Positions 35,005 to 43,290 of a stretch of 64,000 bases of DNA are shown in pieces. Numbering within the stretch: position 1 is the first letter of the stretch; each line of letters starts with the position of its first letter. Source of the DNA: Hoeflea sp. 108 (GTDB lineage Bacteria; Pseudomonadota; Alphaproteobacteria; Rhizobiales; Rhizobiaceae). The position numbers and the translations under genes are program-made. The notes beneath the pieces are model-generated. The model saw only the letters and a program-made list of their open reading frames with translations. It was not told the origin of the DNA and did not search any database. The DNA lies in assembly GCF_000372965.1 (NCBI RefSeq), contig NZ_KB890024.1, positions 1,676,839 to 1,740,838 of the forward strand. Reading direction: 5' to 3'.

Positions 35005-35940
35005 TCAGCTGCCTGAAATGGCGGCTTTGATCGTCGAGATGTTGTTCTTCATCATGTCGATATAGGTCGACGCAGGGCCATCGGCCTTGGACAGCGCGTC
35101 CGAATAGAGCGTGCCGCCGACTTTGATGCCGGTCTCGCCGGCGATCTGCTCAACAAGGCGCGGATTGGTGATGTTCTCGACGAAGATGGCCGAGGCCTTG
35201 TCGTCGCGCACCTGCTTGATGAGGGCCGCGACGTCGGCGGCCGATGCCTCGGCCTCGGTCGAAATGCCCTCGGGCGCCAGGAAGGTCAGCCCATAGGCGT
35301 GCTCGAAATAGCCGAAGGCGTCATGCGAGGTGATGATGGTGCGCTTCTCCTCCGGGATTGAGGCCACCGCAGCCTTGACCTCGGCATCCTCGGCGTCGAG
35401 CTTGGCAGTGTAGGCCTCGGCGTTGGCCTTGTAGGTGTCGCAGCCGGCGGCATCCGCCGCGCAGAACGCATCGGCAATGTTCTTCACATAGACCTTGGCA
35501 TTGCTGATCGACTGGAAGGCGTGCGGATCGAACTCGCCGTGATCGTGGCCGTGGCCGCTGGCTTCGCCATGGCCATGCTCGTCTTCCTGCATCTTCAGTG
35601 GCTCGATGCCCTTGGTCAGTTCGACGACCGACGCCTTGGTGGCGCTCGCCTCGACAAGCCGCTTGAGAAAGCCTTCGAAATTGAGGCCATTGACCAGCAC
35701 GACGTTGGCCTTGGACATGCTGACGGCATCGGCAGGCGAGGGCTCGTAGACATGGGCGTCGCCGTCGGAGCCGACCAGCGTGGTCAGTTCGATGCGGTCG
35801 CCGCCGACATTTTGGGCGAAGTCGCCGATGATCGAGAAGCTGGCCACAACCTTCATCGGCTCGGCCGATGCCGAAGCGGACCAGATCGAGCTTAATGTTA
35901 TAACGCTCATCGCGGAGGCGAAACCAATCTTCCTGAGCAT
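35005..35940 (-). CDS. aztC: Zinc ABC transporter substrate-binding protein AztC
   Basis: Periplasmic zinc-binding component of the AztABC importer, 311 residues, cluster A-I fold. A signal peptide covers residues 1-26. Zinc ligands are likely His63 (DAHVYEP), His140 (DPHAF) and later His/Asp residues; a histidine-rich loop occupies residues 121-137 (EHGHGEASGHGHDHGE), as in AztC and ZnuA. Forms the operon order aztA-aztB-aztC, 30 bp after aztB, with aztD next. A Zur-box-like GTTATAAC falls inside codons 13-15. Confidence 0.93.
   Translation of the reverse strand: MLRKIGFASAMSVITLSSIWSASASAEPMKVVASFSIIGDFAQNVGGDRIELTTLVGSDGDAHVYEPSPADAVSMSKANVVLVNGLNFEGFLKRLVEASATKASVVELTKGIEPLKMQEDEHGHGEASGHGHDHGEFDPHAFQSISNAKVYVKNIADAFCAADAAGCDTYKANAEAYTAKLDAEDAEVKAAVASIPEEKRTIITSHDAFGYFEHAYGLTFLAPEGISTEAEASAADVAALIKQVRDDKASAIFVENITNPRLVEQIAGETGIKVGGTLYSDALSKADGPASTYIDMMKNNISTIKAAISGS
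35895..35904. promoter_or_regulatory. Possible third Zur-like half-site inside aztC
   Basis: ATGTTATAAC at 35895-35904 contains the 8-bp palindrome GTTATAAC and resembles the two operators at 34835 and 37721. It lies within the signal-peptide codons of aztC, so it may be chance or an intragenic binding site. Low confidence. Confidence 0.3.
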
Positions 35941-35970
35941 GAAGTTCTCCTGGTTGAGGGGATGAAGGGG

Positions 35971-36837
35971 TCAGGCGGTGCGGTGACGATGGCGGCGCAG
36001 CTTGGTGTTGAAGACACCGCGCGTGCCGAAAAGGATGGACGCCAGGTAGATCGCACCTGCCGACAGGATGATGGCCGGGCCGGAGGGTAGGGAGGCATGA
36101 TAGGAGATCAGCAGGCCGGCGACCGACGAGACGGCGCCGAAGCCGAAGGCGAGCAGGCACATGGGCTCGACGCGCGCGGTCCAGAAGCGGGCAGCCGCGG
36201 CCGGCAGCATCATCAGGCCGACCGAAAGCAAGGTGCCGAGCGCCTGGAAGCCGCCGACAAGATTGAGCACGACCAGACCGAGGAAAATGAAATGCACTGG
36301 CGTGCCCAGTCGGCTGACCGAGCGCAGGAACAGCGGGTCGAGGCATTCTGCCACCAGCGCGCGCCAGAAGATCGCAAGCGTCAACAACGTGATGCCTGAG
36401 ATCAGGGCAATCAGCGTCAATGCATCGTCGTTGAGCGCCAGAACGGTACCGAACAGCACATGCATCAGGTCGACGCTCGAGCCGCGCAGCGACACGATGA
36501 GCACGCCGAGCGCCAGCGAAATCAGGTAGAAAGCCGCCATCGAGGCGTCTTCGCGCTGCACGGTGAAGCGCGACACCGCACCAGCGCCGAGTGCCACGAT
36601 GACGCCGGCGATCAGACCACCGATGGTCATCGGCACGATCTGCAGCCCATAGAGCAGGAAACCTGCGGCGGCACCCGGCAGGATGGCGTGCGCCATGGCG
36701 TCGCCGGTCAGGCTCATGCGGCGCAGCATGAGGAACACGCCAACCGGGCAGGCGCCCAGCGCCAGCATCAGCGAGCCTGTCAGGGCGCGCTGCATGAAGC
36801 CGAACTCGACAAATGGAGCGATCAGGAAATCATACAT
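35971..36837 (-). CDS. aztB: Zinc ABC transporter permease AztB
   Basis: Inner-membrane permease of the zinc importer, 288 residues with about eight to nine hydrophobic helices. It has the ABC-3 family signatures LMLALGACPVGVFLMLRRMSL and GDAMAHAILPGAAAGFL early, and QALGTLLSVGLMMLPAAAA late. Start and stop are almost contiguous with aztA (two bases apart). The coding order aztA-aztB-aztC on one strand is the Paracoccus-type azt operon. Confidence 0.94.
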   Translation of the reverse strand: MYDFLIAPFVEFGFMQRALTGSLMLALGACPVGVFLMLRRMSLTGDAMAHAILPGAAAGFLLYGLQIVPMTIGGLIAGVIVALGAGAVSRFTVQREDASMAAFYLISLALGVLIVSLRGSSVDLMHVLFGTVLALNDDALTLIALISGITLLTLAIFWRALVAECLDPLFLRSVSRLGTPVHFIFLGLVVLNLVGGFQALGTLLSVGLMMLPAAAARFWTARVEPMCLLAFGFGAVSSVAGLLISYHASLPSGPAIILSAGAIYLASILFGTRGVFNTKLRRHRHRTA

Positions 36838-36839
36838 GC

Positions 36840-37676
36840 TCAGGCTGCCCGTGGACCGGATTCGTGGTCGGGATGGTCGTGGACTTCGCCGTGCTCATGA
36901 TGATGATGGTCGTCATGGCCATGCGAATGAGTATGCGAGTGGCCGTGATCGGGCTCGCACCATGGCGCATCGTCATGCCAGGCTTCATCGAAACGCCGGG
37001 CTTTCAGGAGGTTTTCAGGCCTCAGCGCTGCCTGCGTGTCGCCCCAGGCGACCGGACGGCGGGCGAGCAGCATCGTATCGGGAAAGTTGGCGCGGACGAG
37101 TTCGAGGTCGTGGGCGACGACCATCACCGTCCGGCTCTCGCCATGCCAGCGCTTGATGAGGGCGATGAGGTCGCCCACCGTCTTGGCATCGACGGCGTTG
37201 AACGGTTCGTCGAGCAGGATCAGGTCGGCGTCCTGCACCAGCACCCGGGCAAACAGCGCCCGCTGCAACTGGCCACCGGACAAGGTGTCGATCGGTCGGG
37301 CGTCGAAGCCTTCGAGGCCAACTGCCATCAGCGCTTCGGTCACTGCAGCGCGGTCCTCGCGGTTGTAGCGTCCAAGCAGGCCGCGCATGGGCCAGAGGCC
37401 AAGCGAAACCAGGTCGACGACGCGGGCCGGGAAACTGCGGTCGAGTTCCGATTGCTGCGGCAGATAGGCGATGCGCTTGCCGGGCGCCAGCGTGCAGCTG
37501 CCGGCCATCGGCTTCAGCACGCCGACGATACCCTTCATCAGCGTGGACTTGCCCGAGCCGTTGGCGCCGACCACCGCAGTCAGCGAACCGACCTTGATCG
37601 AGCCCGTCAAATGGTGGACCGCCGGATGGCTGTTGTAGCCCAGCGTCAGGTCCTTGAATGTCAGGGCGTCGGTCAT
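36840..37676 (-). CDS. aztA: Zinc ABC transporter ATP-binding protein AztA with His-rich tail
   Basis: ATPase of the zinc importer, 278 residues. Walker A is GANGSGKST near residues 38-46, the signature LSGGQLQRALFAR, Walker B DLILLDEP and the H-loop VVAHD. The last 35 residues are a histidine-rich tail (HGHSHTHSHGHDDHHHHEH), a possible zinc sensor or buffer on the cytoplasmic side. The frame runs upstream to 37934, but ATG 37676 (MTDALTFKDLTLGY) is the normal start and lies just after the Zur-like box at 37721. Confidence 0.93.
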   Translation of the reverse strand: MTDALTFKDLTLGYNSHPAVHHLTGSIKVGSLTAVVGANGSGKSTLMKGIVGVLKPMAGSCTLAPGKRIAYLPQQSELDRSFPARVVDLVSLGLWPMRGLLGRYNREDRAAVTEALMAVGLEGFDARPIDTLSGGQLQRALFARVLVQDADLILLDEPFNAVDAKTVGDLIALIKRWHGESRTVMVVAHDLELVRANFPDTMLLARRPVAWGDTQAALRPENLLKARRFDEAWHDDAPWCEPDHGHSHTHSHGHDDHHHHEHGEVHDHPDHESGPRAA

Positions 37677-37720
37677 CGGCTCGTCCCGGAGCGGTCGTAG
37701 AAGTCGCTTCTGGATATGTG

Positions 37721-37734
37721 ATGTTATTACATTA
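37721..37734 (-). promoter_or_regulatory. Zur-like operator upstream of aztABC
   Basis: ATGTTATTACATTA lies 45 bp before the aztA start. Its first ten bases are identical to the aztD operator, and ATGT/ACAT form a short inverted repeat. It is the probable Zur-controlled promoter region of aztABC; the surrounding sequence is AT-rich compared with the genes. Confidence 0.65.
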
Positions 37735-37880
37735 GTCAACGCAGCGCTGCGACAAAGCGGTGCATTTCCTTTCCAAGGTCGCAACCGACCGTGCTGGCCT
37801 ATGGAATTCGGCCTTTGCGGCCTTGCGCCAAGGGGGGCGCAAAATCTAAGAAGGCGCACCTTTAACGGAAGGAGACCACC

Positions 37881-38225
37881 ATGAGCGTTCGTCGTATCGA
37901 TGTCGGCCCTCGCATGAGCCAGATCGTCATCCACAACAGCACCGTGTACCTGGCTGGCCAGGTCGGCGCCCCCGGCGAGAGCGTTGCCGCGCAGACCAAG
38001 GCGATCCTCGCCGAGATCGACGCGCTGCTGGCCAAGGCCGGCACCGACAAGACCAAGATCCTCCAGGCGATCATCTGGCTCGACGACATGTCGACCTTCG
38101 CCGAGATGAACTCGGTTTGGGATGGCTGGGTGCCGCAGGGCAACACGCCTGCTCGTGCCACCGGCGAAGCCAAGTTGGCCGGCCCTGAATACAAGGTCGA
38201 GATCATCGTCACGGCCGCTGTCTGA
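37881..38225 (+). CDS. RidA family protein (reactive intermediate deaminase)
   Basis: A 114-residue RidA/YjgF-type enamine/imine deaminase, probably a homotrimer in the cytoplasm. The fold is read from VYLAGQVGAPGESVAAQT, ALLAKAGTDKTKILQAIIWL and the arginine in NTPARATGEAKLA that binds the imine carboxylate; the end YKVEIIVTAAV is conserved. GGAAGGAGA precedes the ATG. It converges on hutC with a strong shared terminator. It may detoxify 2-aminoacrylate, but a hut-linked role cannot be excluded. Confidence 0.9.
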   Translation: MSVRRIDVGPRMSQIVIHNSTVYLAGQVGAPGESVAAQTKAILAEIDALLAKAGTDKTKILQAIIWLDDMSTFAEMNSVWDGWVPQGNTPARATGEAKLAGPEYKVEIIVTAAV

Positions 38226-38254
38226 CGATCGCTTTCGGTTTCATGCCGAACGAG

Positions 38255-38290
38255 CGCCGCGCATCCCTTGGATGCGCGGCGTTTCTGTTT
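38255..38290. terminator. Terminator between ridA and hutC
   Basis: Arms CGCCGCGCATCC (38255-38266) and GGATGCGCGGCG (38270-38281) are perfectly complementary around CTT, followed by TTTCTGTTT on the plus strand. It ends ridA and, being symmetrical, may also stop hutC transcripts. Confidence 0.85.
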
Positions 38291-38296
38291 TGGGGC

Positions 38297-39061
38297 TTAG
38301 CTGTCTGAAGGGGTGAAGCGGGCGACGACGGCGTGCGCGTTAGCCGGGTAGGTGAAACGCACATGCGTGACGGGGCGCTCAGCGCTCCAGGTGCGGCGTT
38401 CGACGACGAGACAGGGAGAGCCGTTGCTAAGGTTGAGCTCGGCGGCGATTTCCGTGTCCGCAGCGGTCGCGCGGATGACATGCTCGGCCGAACTCCAGGG
38501 CACGCGGCCGATCAGCCACGGCCCGGGTGCTGCCTCCGCGAATTTTTCCTCCGCGGCCTCCGGCACGGCCGACAGGCTGATCAGCCGGTCCTCCATGCAA
38601 AAAGGTCGCGAGCCGGCGAAGTGCAGGCATTGCAGCGCCAGGACCTGGCCCTGCACATCGAGGCCCAGCCGCTCGCGGTCGGTGGTGTTGGCGCGCCGCC
38701 GGGTCTGGGCGATCAGTTCATAGCGATAGGGTAGGCCGAGCGCCTCGACCTCGATGCGGATGTCGTGGATTTCGAGCACCGCCGCCTGCGATTGCGGCCG
38801 GCGCACGAAGCTGCCGGAGCGCCGGCGCCGCTCGATCAGCCCGGCCTTGGCCAGCTGCGACAGCGCCTTGTTCACTGTCATGCGCGAGCAGCCATACTCT
38901 TCGGTCAACTCATGCTCGAAAGGAATGCGATAACCCGGCTCCCATTCGCCAGAGACGATGCGGTCCCTGATGTCGGTGAGGATGCGCTGGTAGAGTGACG
39001 GCGAGGCGTCTCCGCCAGCCGCATTCTCAGAGCCCCCGGCATCGCCAGTCGAATCAGTCAC
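38297..39061 (-). CDS. hutC: Histidine utilization repressor HutC
   Basis: GntR-family repressor of the hut genes, relieved by urocanate in known systems. The 254-residue protein has an N-terminal winged helix (LYQRILTDIRDRIVSGEWEP, then YGCSRMTVNKALSQLAKAG) and a C-terminal UTRA effector domain (EALGLPYRYELI to HVRFTYPANAHAVVARF). It is the second gene after hutF, 14 bp away, and faces the ridA terminator. The palindrome at 40484-40497 is its probable operator. The first 20 residues are low-complexity and the start could be slightly further in. Confidence 0.94.
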   Translation of the reverse strand: MTDSTGDAGGSENAAGGDASPSLYQRILTDIRDRIVSGEWEPGYRIPFEHELTEEYGCSRMTVNKALSQLAKAGLIERRRRSGSFVRRPQSQAAVLEIHDIRIEVEALGLPYRYELIAQTRRRANTTDRERLGLDVQGQVLALQCLHFAGSRPFCMEDRLISLSAVPEAAEEKFAEAAPGPWLIGRVPWSSAEHVIRATAADTEIAAELNLSNGSPCLVVERRTWSAERPVTHVRFTYPANAHAVVARFTPSDS

Positions 39062-39075
39062 CGAAGCTCCTTTGC

Positions 39076-40428
39076 TTATCCCGCTGTCAGTTCAATCATC
39101 ACGGCGCGGAACCTGGCCGCAATAGCCTCGCGGCGGAAATGTGCGCCGCCAGTGACCACCTTGCGCCCGCGGACCCACACGCTGTCCGTCTTGCCTGCGC
39201 CGGCAAAGATCCAGGCGTCGAGAATTGCGTCGCCACTTTTGCCGGCAAGCGTCGGGTGACTGGCGTCGAGCGAGACCAGATCGGCCGCAGAGCCTTTGGC
39301 GATACATGCGGGACCTGCACCCAGTGCCCGGCCGCCACCAGCGAGTGCTGCGTCGAACAGCGCGCGGCCGGTCGACTGGCCGGCTGAGGCCAGCACATTG
39401 CGGGCGCGGTGGGCGAGGCGCTGCGAGTATTCAAGCATGCGTAGCTCGCCGCCGACGCCGATCTCGACATTCGAATCCGAGCCGACGCCAAACCTGCCGC
39501 CATGTTCGGCAAACAGCGGTGCCGAAAAGACGCCGTCGCCGAGATTGGCCTCGGTGATCGGGCAAAGACCGGCCACCGCACCCGAGCGGGCCATGGCGAT
39601 CGTTTCCGCCTCGGTCATGTGGGTGGCGTGGATCAGGCACCAGCGCCTGCCGACATCGGCGTTGGCGAGCAGCCATTCCACTGGGCGCGCGCCCGACCAG
39701 GCGATGCAGTCCTCCACTTCCTTGACCTGCTCGGCGATGTGGATGTGGATTGGACCTGATGTCATCGCGGTCACGGCGGACAGTTCCTCTGGTGTTGCGG
39801 CGCGCAGACTATGCGGGGCAAGGCCGAGTACGGCGCCATTGACGGCTTCAAGTGCTTCGCCGGCCTTCTCAAGAAGCTGGGCGAAGCGATTCGCATCGTT
39901 GATGAAACGGCGTTGTCCCGCATTGGCCGGCGCGCCGCCAAAGCTCGAATGGGCGTAGAACACGGGCAGCAGCGTCAGGCCGATGCCGGTCTCCACGGAC
40001 GCCGCGGCGATACGCTCGGCCATCTCGGCGATGTTGGCGTAGGGACTGCCGTCGCGATCATGGTGCAGGTAGTGGAACTCGCCGACGCGGCTGAAACCCG
40101 CCTCCAGCATCTCGACATAGAGTTGCGCTGCCACTGCCTCTACCTGCTCAGGCGTCATCGACAGCGCGAACTTGTACATCACCTCACGCCAGGACCAGAA
40201 GCTGTCCGCCGACGGCCCGCGCATTTCGGCCAGGCCGGCCATTCCGCGCTGAAAGGCGTGGCTGTGCAAATTGGGCATGCCGGGAACAAGGATCACGTGA
40301 CGCTCGTCGCCAGGCTGGGTGGCGGCGTCCGGCTCGATGGACGAGATCATCCCGCCCTCGATCCCGAGCCTCACATTGTCCCGCCAGCCATCCGCCAGCA
40401 GCGCCCGCTCGGCATAGATCGTCGCCAT
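39076..40428 (-). CDS. hutF: Formimidoylglutamate deiminase HutF
   Basis: Converts N-formimino-L-glutamate to N-formyl-L-glutamate and ammonia, the step specific to the five-enzyme hut pathway. The 450-residue amidohydrolase has the metal motif NLHSHAFQRGMAG near residues 52-64, THMTEAE and the late SDSNVEIGVGGELRMLEY region. GAGG precedes the ATG. Divergent from hutI across an 85-bp promoter region; forms an operon with hutC. Confidence 0.95.
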   Translation of the reverse strand: MATIYAERALLADGWRDNVRLGIEGGMISSIEPDAATQPGDERHVILVPGMPNLHSHAFQRGMAGLAEMRGPSADSFWSWREVMYKFALSMTPEQVEAVAAQLYVEMLEAGFSRVGEFHYLHHDRDGSPYANIAEMAERIAAASVETGIGLTLLPVFYAHSSFGGAPANAGQRRFINDANRFAQLLEKAGEALEAVNGAVLGLAPHSLRAATPEELSAVTAMTSGPIHIHIAEQVKEVEDCIAWSGARPVEWLLANADVGRRWCLIHATHMTEAETIAMARSGAVAGLCPITEANLGDGVFSAPLFAEHGGRFGVGSDSNVEIGVGGELRMLEYSQRLAHRARNVLASAGQSTGRALFDAALAGGGRALGAGPACIAKGSAADLVSLDASHPTLAGKSGDAILDAWIFAGAGKTDSVWVRGRKVVTGGAHFRREAIAARFRAVMIELTAG

Positions 40429-40467
40429 CGTTTTTCCTCACCCTGTTTGCGACCCGCACGATACCAC

Positions 40468-40497
40468 TTGCAACGTGTTTCGATATGTATATACATA
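40468..40497. promoter_or_regulatory. hut promoter with HutC operator palindrome
   Basis: TATGTATATACATA (40484-40497) is a perfect 14-bp palindrome of the HutC/GntR type. On the plus strand a possible -35 TTGCAA (40468-40473) is followed after 16 bases by TATACA (40490-40495), so the palindrome covers the likely -10 element of the hutI promoter. It lies in the shared gap between hutF and hutI and could repress both directions. Confidence 0.7.
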
Positions 40498-40513
40498 ATC
40501 TCAATTGGAGGAA

Positions 40514-41749
40514 ATGAAAAAGATCATGGCTGGAGAGCGATCTACGACAAGGATCTGGCGCAATGCACGGCTCGCGACCCTTGTCGAAGGTGTGCCGGAT
40601 CTGGGCAAGGTGGAACACGGCGCGATCATGGCTCGCGATGGGCGCATCGTCTTCGCTGGGTCGGAGGCGGACATGCCGGCCGGGTTGAAAGCGGGGGCCG
40701 AGATCATTGATTGTGCGGGTCGCTGGATCACGCCGGGCCTGATCGACTGCCACACCCATCTCGTCCATGCTGGCAACCGCGCCAACGAATTCGAGATGCG
40801 CCTTGCAGGTGCGACCTATGAAGAAGTGGCACGGGCAGGAGGCGGCATCGTCTCCTCCGTCAAGGCGCTGCGCGGTGCCTCGGAAGCCGATCTGATCGCC
40901 CAGACCTTGCCGCGTCTCGATGCTCTGATCGCCGAGGGCGTGACGACGGTCGAGATCAAATCGGGCTATGGCCTCGATATCGACAACGAAGCCAAGGCGC
41001 TGCGCGCTGCACGCCAGCTGGCTGACAAACGTCCGGTCACCGTCCGCACCACCTTCCTCGGCGCCCATGCGCTGCCGGCCGAAGCCGGTGGCAACAAGGA
41101 CGCTTACATCGACCTTGTCACCGGTCCGATGATGGATGCCATAGTCTCTCAGGGGCTCGCCGATGCCGTCGACGGATTTTGCGAAGGCATCGCGTTTTCG
41201 CCCGACCAGATGGCCCGCGTCTTCGATGCCGCCAAGGCCAAGGGCCTGCCGGTCAAGCTGCACGCCGACCAGCTGTCCAATCTCGGCGGCGCGGCACTCG
41301 CGGCGAGCTATGGCGCGCTGTCGGCCGACCATCTCGAATACACCGATGAGGCGGGTGCGGTCGCCATGGCCAAGTCAGGCACAGTTGCGGTCATCCTGCC
41401 CGGCGCTTTCTACTTCATCAGAGAGACGAAAAAGCCGCCGGTGGACCTGTTCCGCGGGCACGGGGTGAAAATGGCGGTCGCCACCGACAACAATCCCGGC
41501 ACGTCGCCGCTGACGTCGCTGCTTTTGACCATGAACATGGCGGCGACGTTGTTTGCCATGACCGTAGAGGAATGCATCGCCGGCATCACCCGCGAAGCCG
41601 CCCGCGCGCTCGGGCTGCTCGCCGAGACCGGCACGCTCGAAACAGGAAAATGGGCCGATCTCGCCATCTGGAACATCGAGAGCCCGGCCGAACTTGTTTA
41701 TCGCATGGGGTTCAACCCGCTCCATGCCCGTATCTGGAGAGGAAAATGA
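40514..41749 (+). CDS. hutI: Imidazolonepropionase HutI
   Basis: Hydrolyses 4-imidazolone-5-propanoate to N-formimino-L-glutamate. The protein has about 411 residues. Metal and active-site motifs are PGLIDCHTHLVHAGNRANEF near residue 80, SGYGLD, KLHADQLSN and the late ATDNNPGTSP. The start is uncertain: ATG at 40514 is only two bases from GGAGG, ATG 40526 is 14 away, and a TTG at 40505 is also in frame. The stop overlaps the hutH start by ATGA. Confidence 0.93.
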   Translation: MKKIMAGERSTTRIWRNARLATLVEGVPDLGKVEHGAIMARDGRIVFAGSEADMPAGLKAGAEIIDCAGRWITPGLIDCHTHLVHAGNRANEFEMRLAGATYEEVARAGGGIVSSVKALRGASEADLIAQTLPRLDALIAEGVTTVEIKSGYGLDIDNEAKALRAARQLADKRPVTVRTTFLGAHALPAEAGGNKDAYIDLVTGPMMDAIVSQGLADAVDGFCEGIAFSPDQMARVFDAAKAKGLPVKLHADQLSNLGGAALAASYGALSADHLEYTDEAGAVAMAKSGTVAVILPGAFYFIRETKKPPVDLFRGHGVKMAVATDNNPGTSPLTSLLLTMNMAATLFAMTVEECIAGITREAARALGLLAETGTLETGKWADLAIWNIESPAELVYRMGFNPLHARIWRGK

Positions 41750-43290
41750 CCACGCTCGTTCTCAAGCCCGGCAACGCCACGCTGGCCGAATGGCGCGCCA
41801 TCTATCGTGGTGCTGTACCCGAACTCGATCCGTCCTGCCGCCCCAGGATCAGGGCCAGCGCCGAGACGGTGGCAAGGATCGTCGCCAAGGGCGAGCCGGT
41901 CTACGGCATCAACACCGGCTTCGGCAAGCTCGCCAGCGTCCGCATTCCGGCCGCCGATCTCGAAACGCTCCAGCGCAACATCGTGCTCAGCCACGCCGCT
42001 GGCGTCGGCGAGGCGATGCCGGTCGCGGTCACCCGCCTGATGATGGCTCTCAAACTTGCCAGCCTGGCGCAGGGCGCCTCAGGCGTGCGTGAAGAAACCA
42101 TCGACCTGTTGCAGGCAATGCTGGCCCGCGACGTCATTCCTGTCGTGCCCGCCCAGGGCTCAGTCGGCGCCTCGGGCGATCTGGCCCCGCTGTCGCACAT
42201 GACCGCGACCATGATCGGTGTCGGCGATTGCCACACACCGCACGGCATCGTGCCGGCCAAGGTTGCCTTCGTCACCCACGGCTTGGAGCAGATCACGCTC
42301 GGCGCCAAGGAGGGCCTGGCCCTTCTCAACGGCACGCAGTTCTCGACCGCCTATGCACTGGCCGGCCTTTTCGAGGCCGAAAACCTCTACCAGTCGGCGC
42401 TTGTCACCGGCGCGCTGTCGACCGACGCCGCCAAGGGCTCGGACGCCCCCTTTGATCCGCGCATCCATCTGCTGCGCAAACATCGCGGCCAGATCGAGAC
42501 CGCCGACACGCTACGCAACCTGATGGTCGGCAGCGCCATTCGCGAGAGCCACCGCGTCGGCGACGAGCGCGTGCAGGATCCCTATTGCCTGCGCTGCCAG
42601 CCCCAGGTGATGGGTGCGGCCCTCGACGTGCTGCGCAAGGCGGCCGACACGCTCGCCACCGAAGCTAACGGCGTCACCGACAATCCGCTGATCTTTGCCG
42701 AGGACGGTACCGCGCTTTCGGGTGGCAACTTCCATGCCGAGCCGGTCGCCTTCGCCGCCGACATGATTGCACTTGCCGTCTGCGAAATCGGCTCGCTGTC
42801 CGAACGCCGCATCGCCATGCTGGTCGATCCGGCACTGTCGGGCATGCCGGCGTTCCTGACACCCAAGCCCGGGCTCAACTCCGGCTTCATGATCCCGCAG
42901 GTCACCGCTGCAGCGCTTGTGTCCGAGAACAAGCAGCGGGCCTATCCGGCATCGGTCGATTCCATCCCGACCTCGGCCAACCAGGAAGATCACGTCTCCA
43001 TGGCCGCCCATGGCGCCCGCCGGCTGTTGCAGATGATCGAGAATGCCAATGGCGTGCTCGGCATCGAGCTTCTGGCGGCAGCGCAGGGCTGCGATTTCCA
43101 TGCTCCGCTGGCTTCGAGCGACGCGCTCGAAGCCGTGCGCAAGCTGGTGCGGGCGCAGGTACCGTATCTCGATGACGACCGCCATTTCCATCCCGACATG
43201 GAGAAGGCCATCGCCATGGTGCGTGGCGGTGCGATTGTCGGGGCGGCCGCAGGCGTCGGCCTGCCGCAGATTTCGGGAGCACAGGCATGA
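41746..43290 (+). CDS. hutH: Histidine ammonia-lyase HutH
   Basis: Removes ammonia from L-histidine to form urocanate. The 514-residue protein forms its MIO cofactor from the Ala-Ser-Gly in SVGASGDLAPLSHM near residue 143. Other family blocks are YGINTGFGKLA, TDNPL(IF), FHAEPVAFAAD and the C-terminal DRHFHPDMEKAI. ATG 41746 overlaps the hutI stop and hutG overlaps its own stop, so hutIHG are translationally coupled. Confidence 0.97.
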   Translation: MTTLVLKPGNATLAEWRAIYRGAVPELDPSCRPRIRASAETVARIVAKGEPVYGINTGFGKLASVRIPAADLETLQRNIVLSHAAGVGEAMPVAVTRLMMALKLASLAQGASGVREETIDLLQAMLARDVIPVVPAQGSVGASGDLAPLSHMTATMIGVGDCHTPHGIVPAKVAFVTHGLEQITLGAKEGLALLNGTQFSTAYALAGLFEAENLYQSALVTGALSTDAAKGSDAPFDPRIHLLRKHRGQIETADTLRNLMVGSAIRESHRVGDERVQDPYCLRCQPQVMGAALDVLRKAADTLATEANGVTDNPLIFAEDGTALSGGNFHAEPVAFAADMIALAVCEIGSLSERRIAMLVDPALSGMPAFLTPKPGLNSGFMIPQVTAAALVSENKQRAYPASVDSIPTSANQEDHVSMAAHGARRLLQMIENANGVLGIELLAAAQGCDFHAPLASSDALEAVRKLVRAQVPYLDDDRHFHPDMEKAIAMVRGGAIVGAAAGVGLPQISGAQA

